In this document: positions 52,415 through 60,302 of the stretch, in pieces
Position numbering within the stretch: the first letter of the stretch is position 1
Layout of the letters: each line of letters begins with the position of its first letter
Source: Cryobacterium soli
GTDB taxonomy: Bacteria > Actinomycetota > Actinomycetes > Actinomycetales > Microbacteriaceae
Length of the DNA: 64,000 nucleotides
Assembly: GCF_003611035.1 (NCBI RefSeq)
Contig: NZ_CP030033.1
Coordinates: 1,426,001-1,490,000, forward strand
Direction of reading: 5' to 3'
The notes under the pieces: generated by a model
What the model was told of the DNA's origin: nothing
Databases searched by the model: none
The model's input: the letters and a program-made list of their open reading frames with translations, nothing else
Made by a program: the position numbers and the translations under genes

Positions 52415-53062
52415 GTGACCCACTCCAGCACGTCTTCCCTCGCCACCGGCCGCCGACTGCGCGCTGGACTCGCCCTTTCCGGCGCCGCTCTCGCATTGAT
52501 CGCCCTGGCCGGATGCGCGCCGGCCGGTGATTCCGCGTCGTCGGCCACGCCCACCCCCAGCGTCTCGGCCACTCCGACGCCCACTGCGTCGGCCACGTCC
52601 ACCGCTGAGCCCACCGAGTCGGCCCCTCCGGCGCCTGTCGCCGAAGGCACCGCCGTCGACAAGACCTGCGACAGCATCCTGACCGCCGATGACGTCTACG
52701 CACTCAACCCCAACTACAGCGTCGACCCGGGCTATGCCCCGTCGAGCGACACCGCCGTTACCGCAACCACCTACAACGGTGTCTCCTGCGGGTGGATCAA
52801 CCAGTCGAGCGGAGAGGTCATCGAGGTTTCGCTGGCGCTGCCCAACGAGACTCTCACCAATGCGCTCAAGGATGCGGCACTCGCGAACGGCGACATCGTT
52901 CCCACCTACGGCACCGCGCCCGAGGTCGAGGGCTACTTCAGCCAGTCCGCCAGCACCGCCCAGGTCTTCACCAACGGCTACTGGGTAGCCGTCGCCTCCC
53001 CCGGCATGGTGGAGCCCGGCGACGCCGAGCGCATCGTGGGCACGGTTCTCGGCAACCTGTAG
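52415..53062 (+). CDS. Predicted lipoprotein of unknown function
   Basis: A 215-residue secreted protein. A signal peptide with a lipobox (LIALAGC, Cys near residue 34) is followed by a Ser/Thr/Pro linker (about 35-75), and then a globular domain with two cysteines (near CDSIL and SCGWI) that probably pair. The domain resembles actinobacterial lipoproteins found in this position, with no known activity. The GTG start fits the leaderless promoter. Confidence 0.8.
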   Translation: MTHSSTSSLATGRRLRAGLALSGAALALIALAGCAPAGDSASSATPTPSVSATPTPTASATSTAEPTESAPPAPVAEGTAVDKTCDSILTADDVYALNPNYSVDPGYAPSSDTAVTATTYNGVSCGWINQSSGEVIEVSLALPNETLTNALKDAALANGDIVPTYGTAPEVEGYFSQSASTAQVFTNGYWVAVASPGMVEPGDAERIVGTVLGNL

Positions 53063-53170
53063 GGCATCTCGCGGGGGTCGCCGCTCCTCCACAGGCGGTC
53101 GTGTTTTCGGGTTCTCCACCGCTGATTCATTGGGATGCAGGGTGTCGGTGGCTGGTGCTTCACTGTCCCT

Positions 53171-54796
53171 ATGGCCACCTCGAATGCCACACCAGACAGC
53201 ACCCCGGATCACACCCCGGATGATGCCGAACGCCTCACCGGACACTCCGCCACGGCCGGCGTTACCGACGAGCCGGACGACTATGCGGATCCGGTCGCGG
53301 AAGCGATCAGCGCGGTCATCGACCCGCTGATCGAGAACGAGAAGGCCATCGCAGCGGGGTACGCCGAGCGCACTCGGCTCCTGGCCGAGCTGGACCGGCT
53401 CGGCCACGACCGGAGGATCATCGCCGGCCTCTGCGGTGACCCCATCGAGTCCGGCCGGGGCGACCCCGACACCCAGAAACACGGCCCGGCGTGGGACGAC
53501 GTTGAGTTGGCCCGTCGGGCGATGGCTGCCGAGGTCGGTTGTGCGTTGCGGATGCATTTCCAGACCGCCGGCATGATGATCTTCGACGCCGCCCGGCTCA
53601 CGGAGCAACTACCGCGGTTCCACCGGGCGTTGGCGGAGGGCCGGATCGGCTGGGGCCACGTGATGAAGATGCTCGACGTCACCGCCGCCCTCCCCGTCGA
53701 CCTGCCCGACCATGTGCTGCCGAAGCTCGAACAGATGACGCTCACGGCGGCGGAGAAACTCACTCCCGGCAAGTTCGGCAAGGTCGCCCGGGAACTCCTG
53801 GAATCCCTCCACCCGATCCCGCTGCAGGAGCGGGTCAACGCCGGCATCCGCGAACGCCGGGTGGTGCTCCGCCCCGACATCAACGGGATGTCGTGGCTGA
53901 ACGCGTACCTCAAGGCCGACGAAGCCCAGGCGATCTACGAACGCCTCACCCAGATCGCGAAAACCCTCAACGACGACGCAGAAGCCGACGTCACGACCAG
54001 CGAGACCACCGGCGCCGCGCCCGGCGCTGCGCCCGGCGCTGCGTTCACCGCGCCGCGGCCCGACGCTACCGTCCGCCGCTCCCGCGACCAGCGCCGCGCC
54101 GACGCCTACCGCGACCTGCTGCTGGACGGTATCGGCCCCGACGGAAAACTCGGCCGCGGTATCCGCGGCACCGTGCACATCACCGTCCCGGTGCTCACTT
54201 TGCTCGGCCAGAGCGACCAACCGGCGATCCTCGACGGTTACGGGCCCATCGACCTGGAGACCGCCCGGCGCCTCACCGGTACGGCGACGAGTTTCACCCG
54301 CATCCTCACCCACCCGACCACCGGCTGCGTCCTCTCCGTCGACCGGGAGTCGCATAACCCGCCGGCGGATCTGCGCCGGTACGTGCAGATCCGCGACAAC
54401 ACCTGCCAAACCCCCGGCTGCAACCGCCAAGCCGTCTACAGCGAGATCGACCACACCCAGGCGTGGAACACCGGCGGCCCCACCAGCGCCACCAACCTCG
54501 TCAGCCTCTGCCGACCCGACCACCGGCTCAAACACCAAAGCAGCTTCACCACCCGACAAGCCCCCGACGGCACCCTCACCTGGACCAGCCCCGGCGGCAA
54601 GACCTACACAAACCCCCGCGCCCACGACCTCGTCCGCGCCGCCCTCCAGCCGCCCGCGACAACGCAGCCGCCCGGGCAACCAGCACAGACAAAGCCGCCG
54701 AAGATAGCCGGGCCGACACCCACCACCATGTCACCACCCCTCTCCCTACCGGTTTCTGGGCCTCCTCCCGAGCCCGACGAGACCCCGCCCTTCTAG
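53171..54796 (+). CDS. DUF222/13E12-family HNH endonuclease-like protein
   Basis: A 541-residue protein with an N-terminal DUF222 domain and a C-terminal HNH nuclease motif: CQTPGCNRQAVYSEIDHTQAW followed by NLVSLCRPDHRLKH. The Cys pair, His and Asn expected for metal binding are present. A Pro/Thr-rich tail follows. These proteins are multicopy in many actinobacteria (13E12 repeat family), and their function is unresolved. A triplet-repeat-like stretch, AAPGAAPGAA, lies in the middle. The ATG at 53171 gives the usual start. Confidence 0.88.
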   Translation: MATSNATPDSTPDHTPDDAERLTGHSATAGVTDEPDDYADPVAEAISAVIDPLIENEKAIAAGYAERTRLLAELDRLGHDRRIIAGLCGDPIESGRGDPDTQKHGPAWDDVELARRAMAAEVGCALRMHFQTAGMMIFDAARLTEQLPRFHRALAEGRIGWGHVMKMLDVTAALPVDLPDHVLPKLEQMTLTAAEKLTPGKFGKVARELLESLHPIPLQERVNAGIRERRVVLRPDINGMSWLNAYLKADEAQAIYERLTQIAKTLNDDAEADVTTSETTGAAPGAAPGAAFTAPRPDATVRRSRDQRRADAYRDLLLDGIGPDGKLGRGIRGTVHITVPVLTLLGQSDQPAILDGYGPIDLETARRLTGTATSFTRILTHPTTGCVLSVDRESHNPPADLRRYVQIRDNTCQTPGCNRQAVYSEIDHTQAWNTGGPTSATNLVSLCRPDHRLKHQSSFTTRQAPDGTLTWTSPGGKTYTNPRAHDLVRAALQPPATTQPPGQPAQTKPPKIAGPTPTTMSPPLSLPVSGPPPEPDETPPF

Positions 54797-54887
54797 CCCG
54801 CATCCGCGCACCCGGTGCGTCTCCGCTCCCCCGCCCCTCTGAGGGGCCAACACCGCAGCCCAGGGATGCTAACCTAGAGTTTCCTGG

Positions 54888-54959
54888 GCCCCCATAGCTC
54901 AGGGGATAGAGCACTGCCCTCCGGAGGCAGGGGCGGCAGTTCGAATCTGCCTGGGGGCA
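54888..54959 (+). tRNA. tRNA-Arg (anticodon CCG)
   Basis: A 72-base cloverleaf. The acceptor stem is GCCCCCA with TGGGGGC. The anticodon stem is CTGCC with GGCAG around the loop CTCCGGA, giving anticodon CCG. The T arm contains GTTCGAATC. The discriminator is A, and CCA is not encoded. A TAACCT hexamer lies about 12 bases upstream. It is the last core gene before the accessory region and 31 bp from the recombinase stop. Confidence 0.96.
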
Positions 54960-54990
54960 CACTTCTTGGGGCCACGCCGCTCGGTGCCTA

Positions 54991-55620
54991 TCAGTCGGCG
55001 TCCTCGCTTTCCGCTGTCTCTCCCCCGGCTTGATCTGACATCAGTCCCAGGGTGCGGGCGCGACGATAGAAGGTGGCGCGGGACATCCCGAAATCGCGCA
55101 CTACCTGTGCCGTCGGCTCTCCGGCTTCGATGAGTCGGTTGGCGTTACGGATTTGTCGGTTCGTGATTCTTCGTGGCCGGCCACCAAGATTCTTGCCGGC
55201 CCTGCGGCGCCTGTCGATCGAGTCGAGCACGCGCTCGCGCTTGATTTCGTGCTCCATCTGCCCCAGAGCAGCCATGGTCGTGTACAGCATGGATCCCGGC
55301 TGTGTCGCCGTGTCGACGTCGCCGCCGCCAAAATCGAGGACTCGAAGCTCAACCCCGCGGCTGCTCAGGCTTTCGGCGAAGGCAAGCACATTCTGCGTCG
55401 ATTTGCCCAGCCGGTCTAAAGACACGATCACGAATGTGTCGCCAGGCTCAAGCGCCATGACAGCGAGATCAAGCTGAGGACGAGGTGCCCGTGCTCCAGA
55501 ACTCCCCTGATCGATATATAGGTCGTCACGCCGCACGCCCGCCGCCAAGAGTTCGGCCCGCTGTCCGTCCGTGGCTTGCTGCCGAGTCGAGATTCGGGCG
55601 TATCCAATCAGCTTGATCAC
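54991..55620 (-). CDS. Resolvase/invertase-family serine recombinase
   Basis: A 209-residue small serine recombinase, the size of Pin/Hin/gamma-delta enzymes. The catalytic domain spans about 1-135, with nucleophile Ser11 in YARISTRQQ. The DRLGRS motif appears as DRLGKS (69-74), so the second Arg is Lys73. MEHEIKRERV starts the long E helix. A helix-turn-helix follows at about 155-190 (AQVVRDFGMSRATFYRRA). The GTG at 55620 has AAGGAG six bases upstream; the longer open frame runs through the site-like sequences and is rejected. It faces the tRNA and backs onto the repeat array, as IntI does in integrons. Confidence 0.94.
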   Translation of the reverse strand: MIKLIGYARISTRQQATDGQRAELLAAGVRRDDLYIDQGSSGARAPRPQLDLAVMALEPGDTFVIVSLDRLGKSTQNVLAFAESLSSRGVELRVLDFGGGDVDTATQPGSMLYTTMAALGQMEHEIKRERVLDSIDRRRRAGKNLGGRPRRITNRQIRNANRLIEAGEPTAQVVRDFGMSRATFYRRARTLGLMSDQAGGETAESEDAD

Positions 55621-55634
55621 AGCACTCCTTCGTT

Positions 55635-55696
55635 GTCTCATAACTGATACTGCGCACCGCAATTTAAGCCAACGGTTATGCGACGTAGTTACGAGA
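55635..55696 (-). repeat. Site-like inverted repeats in the recombinase promoter region
   Basis: GTCTCATAAC (55635-55644), GTTATGCGAC (55675-55684) and GTTACGAGA (55688-55696) match the half-site of the array modules (GTCTCGnAACC and inverse). They lie 15-76 bp upstream of the recombinase start, where resolvases often bind to repress their own gene. Confidence 0.6.
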
Positions 55697-55754
55697 TTCG
55701 ACTCGCCCAACATGGAGATAATTTCAGAGGAAGCCCAGATCAAGGCTTGGAGAT

Positions 55755-55780
55755 GTCTCGAAACCCTAGGGTTTCGAGAC
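55755..55780. repeat. Perfect 26-bp palindrome near the recombinase
   Basis: GTCTCGAAACCC, central TA, and the exact inverse. The half-sites match those of the downstream array, but the centre is TA, whereas array cores have AT. Size, symmetry and a 2-bp centre fit the crossover site of a serine recombinase. This is a candidate primary recombination site. Confidence 0.75.
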
Positions 55781-55973
55781 ACAATTCGCACTTGAATGGG
55801 CCTGGAATGAAAGGCTGGTGCGCCGGCACCGTAGCAGCGATCCTCGGCTATGGTCGCGCGACGAACTCGGGTGAATCCGTGAGCGTAGTCGGAAACAACG
55901 GAAGCACCTGCAGCTCAGAGGATTGGGCGTACAGTCACGGAACACGAGCCGACTCGGCTTCGAAGCGGAGGTT

Positions 55974-56279
55974 ATGTTGACCATTCTGATGGGAGTGCTG
56001 TTGGTGGTCGCGGGACTGGTTGTATCTACATTTTCAGGGGTTGTCGAGGCACGCGCTGCAAGCGGGCTGCAGGTCACTTTGTGGAAGAATCCGACGGGGT
56101 ATCGACGCCCATTGGCCAGCTCACTCCTGCTCGTGGCTGCCACGCTACTTGTTGGTATCGGGGCATTCTTTCTCCTTCTCGACTGGGGGCCGGCGGCTAT
56201 GTTGTTACTCAGCCTGGTCTTCGTACCTCCTTTCTTGGTCGTCGCAATTCACAACAGATCAAATAAGGCGAGCACATAG
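55974..56279 (+). CDS. Small membrane protein, cassette 1
   Basis: A 101-residue protein with an N-terminal helix (MLTILMGVLLVVAGLVVSTF) and two more helices at about 41-62 and 68-90 (LASSLLLVAATLLVGIGAFF; AAMLLLSLVFVPPFLVVAI). Unknown family. The ATG at 55974 has GGAGG two bases upstream, too close for good use; TTG 55923 is open in the same frame. A strong hairpin follows the stop. Confidence 0.6.
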   Translation: MLTILMGVLLVVAGLVVSTFSGVVEARAASGLQVTLWKNPTGYRRPLASSLLLVAATLLVGIGAFFLLLDWGPAAMLLLSLVFVPPFLVVAIHNRSNKAST

Positions 56280-56285
56280 CGCTGT

Positions 56286-56308
56286 CGCTGGGTGAGTTTC
56301 ACCCAGCG
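56286..56308 (+). terminator. Hairpin after cassette 1 gene
   Basis: CGCTGGGTG, 5-base loop AGTTT, CACCCAGCG: a 9-bp perfect stem starting 7 bases after the stop. No T-run follows. Confidence 0.45.
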
Positions 56309-56340
56309 CGACGATGGTCTGGTCGCGTGATACCACGACC

Positions 56341-56382
56341 GGGCATAGCGGTGAAATCCTCGTATCCCATGGGATGGGAGAC
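56341..56382 (+). repeat. Array module 1 (42 bp, left arm degenerate)
   Basis: Core CTCGTATCCC, then ATGGGATGGGAGAC. The outer left half-site (GTCTCGTTACC in the consensus) is not recognisable, and no right module follows. Confidence 0.75.
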
Positions 56383-56441
56383 GTAAAAGATGCTTCTCGC
56401 CTCCGATGCCCCGGAAACTGAAGGTGGACCAGCTTGGCCGC

Positions 56442-56636
56442 ATGACAACCCGAACCGCAACAGCAGTGCTCGTGCGGGCCATCCTCTGGTTCGTCGCTGG
56501 GGTAGCTCTCTCGATCTACGGGGAGTCTCTGTGGTGGCGGTTGTCAGGTGTCCTCTTGTATGCGCCAGCCATCGGCCTGATCATCTGGGCAGGACGCTCA
56601 CTCCGCGCTGCACGTAACAGAATCGACCATGCATAG
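56442..56636 (+). CDS. Small membrane protein, cassette 2
   Basis: A 64-residue protein with two membrane helices (TAVLVRAILWFVAGVALSIY and LSGVLLYAPAIGLIIWAG) and a basic tail. No known family. The ATG at 56442 is chosen because CAGCTTGGC precedes it with the same spacing as TAGCTTGGC before the 56849 gene; ATG 56406 is the alternative. Confidence 0.5.
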   Translation: MTTRTATAVLVRAILWFVAGVALSIYGESLWWRLSGVLLYAPAIGLIIWAGRSLRAARNRIDHA

Positions 56637-56657
56637 CTGGCTCCCACAAGGGATGGT

Positions 56658-56699
56658 GTCTCCTAACCGCAGCGCCTAATAACCCATGGGATACGAGAC
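56658..56699 (+). repeat. Array module 2 (42 bp)
   Basis: Begins GTCTCCTAACC, core AATAACCC then ATGGGATACGAGAC. A decayed right module seems to follow at about 56762-56810 (GGCGACTAATCT near its start, TCGGTAGG near its end). Confidence 0.85.
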
Positions 56700-56848
56700 G
56701 GTGGTGTCGATGCCGATGACAGCCGGACAAGCGTTTCATCCCTAGGCGCGTGACGGCCGGTGGCGACTAATCTGACGAGTATCTCCGTCCCAGTCGGTAG
56801 GTGAAAGATCAGATCAGATCGAATATTCCCTTGTGCTAGCTTGGCGAA

Positions 56849-57061
56849 ATGACTTGGGATGCATCCGCCGTTGGAGCAATGTGGTTAACCGTCGCTATTC
56901 TCGCTGGAGGCTATGCGCGCACACGTAACAGATCCGCTTGGACCTGGTTTCTCTTGACGCTGTTTCTGGGGCCGTTGGCGGCATATCTGCTCGTGGTATG
57001 GCCCACCCGTGAACGCATCACGGCCGGCACTGAACTGACGAACGGGCCCTCCGCCAGGTAG
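56849..57061 (+). CDS. Small membrane protein, cassette 3
   Basis: A 70-residue protein with two helices (VGAMWLTVAILAGGYA and AWTWFLLTLFLGPLAAYLLVVW) separated by RTRNRS, a layout seen in phospholipase_D-nuclease-N-like or PLDc_N small proteins, though too short to assign. TAGCTT ends six bases before the ATG, so the transcript is probably leaderless. Confidence 0.6.
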   Translation: MTWDASAVGAMWLTVAILAGGYARTRNRSAWTWFLLTLFLGPLAAYLLVVWPTRERITAGTELTNGPSAR

Positions 57062-57128
57062 CTAACGGATGCCCCCAACTGGCAACGCCGAAGCTTGACC
57101 ATTGCCTTCCTCGACAAGTGAGGAACGT

Positions 57129-57201
57129 GTCGCGAAACCTAACCGCCGCATATCCCATGGGATACGAGACACCGGGGTCTCGGTGCGTAGGGTTTCGAGA
57201 A
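57129..57201 (+). repeat. Array module 3 with a shortened right module
   Basis: The 42-bp left module (57129-57170) starts GTCGCGAAACC and ends ATGGGATACGAGAC. Only 6 bp later the core of the right module appears: GTCTCGGTGC, GTA, GGGTTTCGAGA. The 40-bp spacer and one half-site are missing. Confidence 0.85.
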
Positions 57202-57267
57202 AGCAGCTGTATCGTGCCGGTGACGTATCGCTCGGCTGAGAGCGTAGGGCAGCAAAGCAGCCAGGCT

Positions 57268-57467
57268 CTAGCGCTCTTCGTTTGACTTCGCTCGGAACCA
57301 GACCAAGAGCCCTGCCACCACGAGGCCGAGTCCTGCAAATCGGCCCAAGTAAAGCGCGAGAGAGTCTCTTGGCAAGAAGCCCGCAAGCAAAATCGTCGAA
57401 AGAAGAACGATTCCCCCAGAATGAGGAGGCTGAGCACAACCTTGCGCGCTCGAGTCTTACCTCGCAT
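57268..57467 (-). pseudogene. Small membrane protein with a -1 frameshift, cassette 4
   Basis: A strong ribosome site (GGAGGAG) precedes ATG 57467, and the frame reads MRGKTRARKVVLSLLILG. At a run of five G (57417-57413) the hydrophobic coding character moves to the -1 frame, GIVLLSTILLAGFLPRDSLALY then LGRFAGLGLVVAGLLVWF, ending at TAG 57268. Joined, it is a 66-residue protein with two membrane helices. A lost G, a sequencing error or programmed slippage could explain it. The zero frame continues without TM character. Confidence 0.55.
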
Positions 57468-57798
57468 CACTCCTCCTTCATTGGCCTTCTAGCCGAGCGC
57501 GACTGTAACTAGCGGGTCGTCGCATACACGGACGCGCTTTGATTAGTGCTTCAGGCCATGTCCAAAAACTATGCTCATCAGCTCACATCCGGTAGGTCTT
57601 GCCGACGTGACTATCAGAAGCTGCCTCCTCACGGCCCGGAACGTCTGGTGCTTCAAAACCGATGCGTCTTGGACGGTATGGGATGTGAGGCCAGCACGTA
57701 GCCATGCCAGCCACCAGATTTTCGCCTCGCCGCCGCACAGGGGCAGCCTGCGGTCGATTCCCGTATTCAGAATGGCAGGTCATAGGTATGGTCCAGAT

Positions 57799-58020
57799 AT
57801 GGCAGACCCAACCCCCACTCCTGAAACGAAGGGTGCTCAATCAAAGAGCATCTACGGATGGCAAATCGCTAGCAGCAGCCTCCTGATCGTCTCGATGACT
57901 TGCACCGCGCTTGCTTCAGTTGGCTCGGGGATCTTCGTTGCAGCAATCGTCATCGGCCTCTCGGCAGTCGTCCTGCTGATCATTTCAGTCGTTCAGTTTC
58001 GTCGCCACAGACGGCTGTAG
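57799..58020 (+). CDS. Small membrane protein, second gene of the module 3-4 segment
   Basis: A 73-residue protein: a polar start (MADPTPTPETKGAQSKS), then two helices (WQIASSSLLIVSMTCTALA and IFVAAIVIGLSAVVLLIISVV), and a basic end QFRRHRRL. Unknown family. TATGGT ends six bases before the ATG, in leaderless geometry. The 331 bp before it hold only weak similarity to the repeats (near 57590-57690). Confidence 0.6.
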   Translation: MADPTPTPETKGAQSKSIYGWQIASSSLLIVSMTCTALASVGSGIFVAAIVIGLSAVVLLIISVVQFRRHRRL

Positions 58021-58079
58021 CTGCGCCTCTCGACGAACAGCTTCTTGCCGAGAGCCCGGACTGGATCCGTTCGCAATGT

Positions 58080-58204
58080 GTCTCATTACCCGAGTGCTCC
58101 ATAACCCATGGGATTCGAGACGCTCGAGGTCGACTGTTCCCGCGGCGGGCGACGGTGACTTGTCTCGCATCCGGACCTGTCTCGGATCGGTACGGTTATG
58201 AGAC
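58080..58204 (+). repeat. Array element 4, full length (125 bp)
   Basis: Left module 58080-58121 (42 bp) starts GTCTCATTACC and ends ATGGGATTCGAGAC. The spacer is 40 bp. The right module 58162-58204 (43 bp) starts GTCTCGCATC, contains GGACCTGTCTCGGATC, and ends GGTTATGAGAC. Each module holds two direct half-sites and one inverted half-site. Confidence 0.9.
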
Positions 58205-58247
58205 AAGCACGTATGCCAGCCACAGTGGGATTGAGAGCGCTAGCGAA

Positions 58248-58705
58248 TTACTGCTGGAAGATGATGTCCGCTACCGATGTCATCACCAAGACGTCTGATT
58301 CCGAGTTCTCGACGCAGCTGCGGATATCGTCGACTTTGAATCGGTCGTCAAGCGTGCCGGCCTTCATATAGAAACCGTGCGACTCGCTGAGGAGTTGTCC
58401 CACTGTGGCTTGGCCGTTTGGCCAGACGAGTGCGACCGGGTCTGCACCCTCAAGAACCCCGAATTCCGGCCAAACCACTGGAGCGGTCTTTCGTCATCTA
58501 AGGAGATCGAGACACAGGAGTCGTCGAAAACGATTGTGCCGGTCACTGGTATTGGTTCGTAGGGCGCGTCAGGAATTACCTTGGCTGACAGCATGATGGG
58601 GCTGGTTGGCGGGGAATTGGCTGGCGGTGTCGGGGACGCTGCGCAACCGGACAGCCCAAGCGCGACCACTCCAGCGCCTGCAAGCCACCTTGCGGACTTC
58701 ATCAT
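58248..58705 (-). pseudogene. Small lipoprotein with a -1 frameshift, cassette 5
   Basis: The zero frame from 58705 gives a lipoprotein signal (VVALGLSGCAAS, Cys21), a Pro linker and a domain ending SISLDDERP. Near 58477 the sensible sequence moves to the -1 frame: VVWPEFGVLEG, ALVWPNGQATVGQLL, SCVENSESDVLVMTSVADII, ending at 58248. Joined length is about 152 residues. Similar small secreted domains occur in actinobacterial lipoproteins. No slippery heptamer is evident, so a real frameshift or a sequence error is more likely than recoding. Confidence 0.55.
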
Positions 58706-58933
58706 CTTGTACCCCTTAGGAGGGCTAGATCCATATCGCCACCGGTCCTATTGTGGAGCCGCCGTGGGGCTAATCGCTGGATGAGTCATCTCATCCCTTA
58801 ATGTCCTGAACCAGTGGATTAGTTTCAAACGGCCCCGAACTCGGAATATAGCGAGAATGGACCCCGGTCACCACATCGCTGTAGACATGAGGGCTCTCGG
58901 TTCATCCGACTACACGACATATTCGCAGGCAGC

Positions 58934-58975
58934 GTCTCCAAACCAAAGCGCCTCATAAGCCATGGGATGCAAGAC
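58934..58975 (+). repeat. Array module 5 (42 bp)
   Basis: Begins GTCTCCAAACC, core CTCATAAGCC then ATGGGATGCAAGAC. A decayed right module end may follow at 58981-59005 (ATCGGTGGGATAAAAGC). Confidence 0.85.
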
Positions 58976-59074
58976 ACCGCGCGAGCCAATCGGTGGGATA
59001 AAAGCGGATCCACCCATAAAGTCCGAGCGTCCAGAAGCTGAGGGGCTAGGCTCCCAGCAACGAAGGGTGTAGTC

Positions 59075-59221
59075 ATGAGAGTCCTCCGCAGAGTCGGACG
59101 TGCGCTTAGCCTGGTGGTTCTCACGATCGCAAAGACCATCGGCGGCATGTCAGAGAAGAAGACCTTCGACCACGACAACGCCACGTCGGCCTACGCGCGC
59201 CGCGAGAGTTATCGGCCGTAG
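59075..59221 (+). CDS. Very small protein, cassette 6
   Basis: A 48-residue reading frame filling the 282-bp segment between two array elements. It starts MRVLRRVGRALSLVVLTIAK (one short hydrophobic stretch with a basic N-terminus) and ends in a polar tail SAYARRESYRP. Support: TAGGCT hexamer at 59047-59052 and GAAGGG seven bases before the ATG. Unknown family. Confidence 0.4.
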   Translation: MRVLRRVGRALSLVVLTIAKTIGGMSEKKTFDHDNATSAYARRESYRP

Positions 59222-59257
59222 CAGAATCCGCTCTGGACGCTTGCGCTCGAGATGGTG

Positions 59258-59383
59258 CCTCGTTACCTGCGCGCCTCGAAACCTATGGGATACGAGACAT
59301 AGGACATTGCCCTGCGACGCCTCGAGCGGCAGGCGACTTGTCTCAAATCTTGACCTGTCTCGCATCGGTAGGGTTATGAGACG
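59258..59383 (+). repeat. Array element 6, full length (126 bp)
   Basis: Left module 59258-59299 starts GCCTCGTTACC and ends CTATGGGATACGAGAC. The spacer is 41 bp. Right module 59341-59383 starts GTCTCAAATC and ends GGTAGGGTTATGAGAC. Confidence 0.9.
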
Positions 59384-59434
59384 CTGGTGAACTTTTTTCG
59401 ACTCCAGCAGCAACTGGACCTTTCAGAGTGGACG

Positions 59435-60160
59435 CTAGCCGGTCCGACGGACATACATCAGGGGTGTGCCAACGACGAAGCACAGGATGCAGCTCCCGAC
59501 CAGTGCCATTACCAGGCCGCCTTGCGGGTGCCCCTGGAAAGTGCCAATGAGAACAACAACCGCTCCAGCCAAGGCAAGAACGACGCCGCACAACACGAGC
59601 GCACCACCAAGACGAGCTGATCGAGAGAACCCCGATCGAGAGGTCCCTGCTGCAGTGATATCGCGGCCGGATCCGTCCGGCTCTCGCGGGAGCGTCGTCG
59701 GCGGTGTCAGTATCCGGTCACTGTGTCGTCTCGCAGTTTCGAAGGCCACAGGTGACGGGTGGGCGACGTAGCTGCCGGGCTGTGGGACGCCTGCGATAAC
59801 CATGAAGTCATCGAATCGGTCCGGGCGAACCAGGTACATCGTGGGAACGGTCTTGTAAGTGGAGTACATGCTCAAGCCAATGTGCTGTGCCGCGAGTGCT
59901 CCCGCACGCCGTTTCAAAACTGTTCCGACGACCATTGCACCCATCACGACCGGGAGCACTCCCACGAAACCGACGACGAGTAGCGCAGCACCGTACTGCT
60001 CCGGCGCAGACACCATACGGCCTCCGAAAGTAGCCAACATGATGGTTCCGATGCCCGCTGCCACCGCCCCAAACATGATCGGGTCGGCCCTACGGCGCAC
60101 TCTCGCTGCTTCCGAGCCGATTCGCTGAACCCACGCGTCGGTTTCTTCGCCCTTAGGCAT
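59435..60160 (-). CDS. Four-helix membrane protein of unknown function
   Basis: A 241-residue protein. Two helices near the N-terminus (FGAVAAGIGTIMLATFGG; ALLVVGFVGVLPVVMGAMVV) and two near the C-terminus (LGGALVLCGVVLALAGAVVV; GGLVMALVGSCILCFVVG) flank a soluble part of about 100 residues. ATG 60160 has GAGGAAA at good spacing; the upstream open frame is not supported. Unknown family. Confidence 0.7.
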   Translation of the reverse strand: MPKGEETDAWVQRIGSEAARVRRRADPIMFGAVAAGIGTIMLATFGGRMVSAPEQYGAALLVVGFVGVLPVVMGAMVVGTVLKRRAGALAAQHIGLSMYSTYKTVPTMYLVRPDRFDDFMVIAGVPQPGSYVAHPSPVAFETARRHSDRILTPPTTLPREPDGSGRDITAAGTSRSGFSRSARLGGALVLCGVVLALAGAVVVLIGTFQGHPQGGLVMALVGSCILCFVVGTPLMYVRRTG

Positions 60161-60302
60161 TGATTTCCTCGTTTCGGCGACTGTCGAGTGCGGAGTGGCA
60201 GGTGCTCGTATGCGCGACGATTGACACCTTAGGACATGGGACGGCAATCGCATGATCGATGTGCGTGACCACCGGCTCCGGGAGGTCGCATATGCTCGGG
60301 CC

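Noticed and set aside
54834..54846. CCCCTC/GAGGGG as a terminator after the HNH gene
   Set aside because: The loop would be a single base, so the hairpin cannot form as written.
54991..55791. Longer recombinase starting at 55791
   Set aside because: The added residues would be encoded by the palindrome and half-sites and have no resolvase similarity; GTG 55620 has a good ribosome site.
57585..57690. A further array element between the two genes of the module 3-4 segment
   Set aside because: Only short matches (CATCCGGTAGG; GGTATGGGATGTGAG) without the 42-bp spacing.
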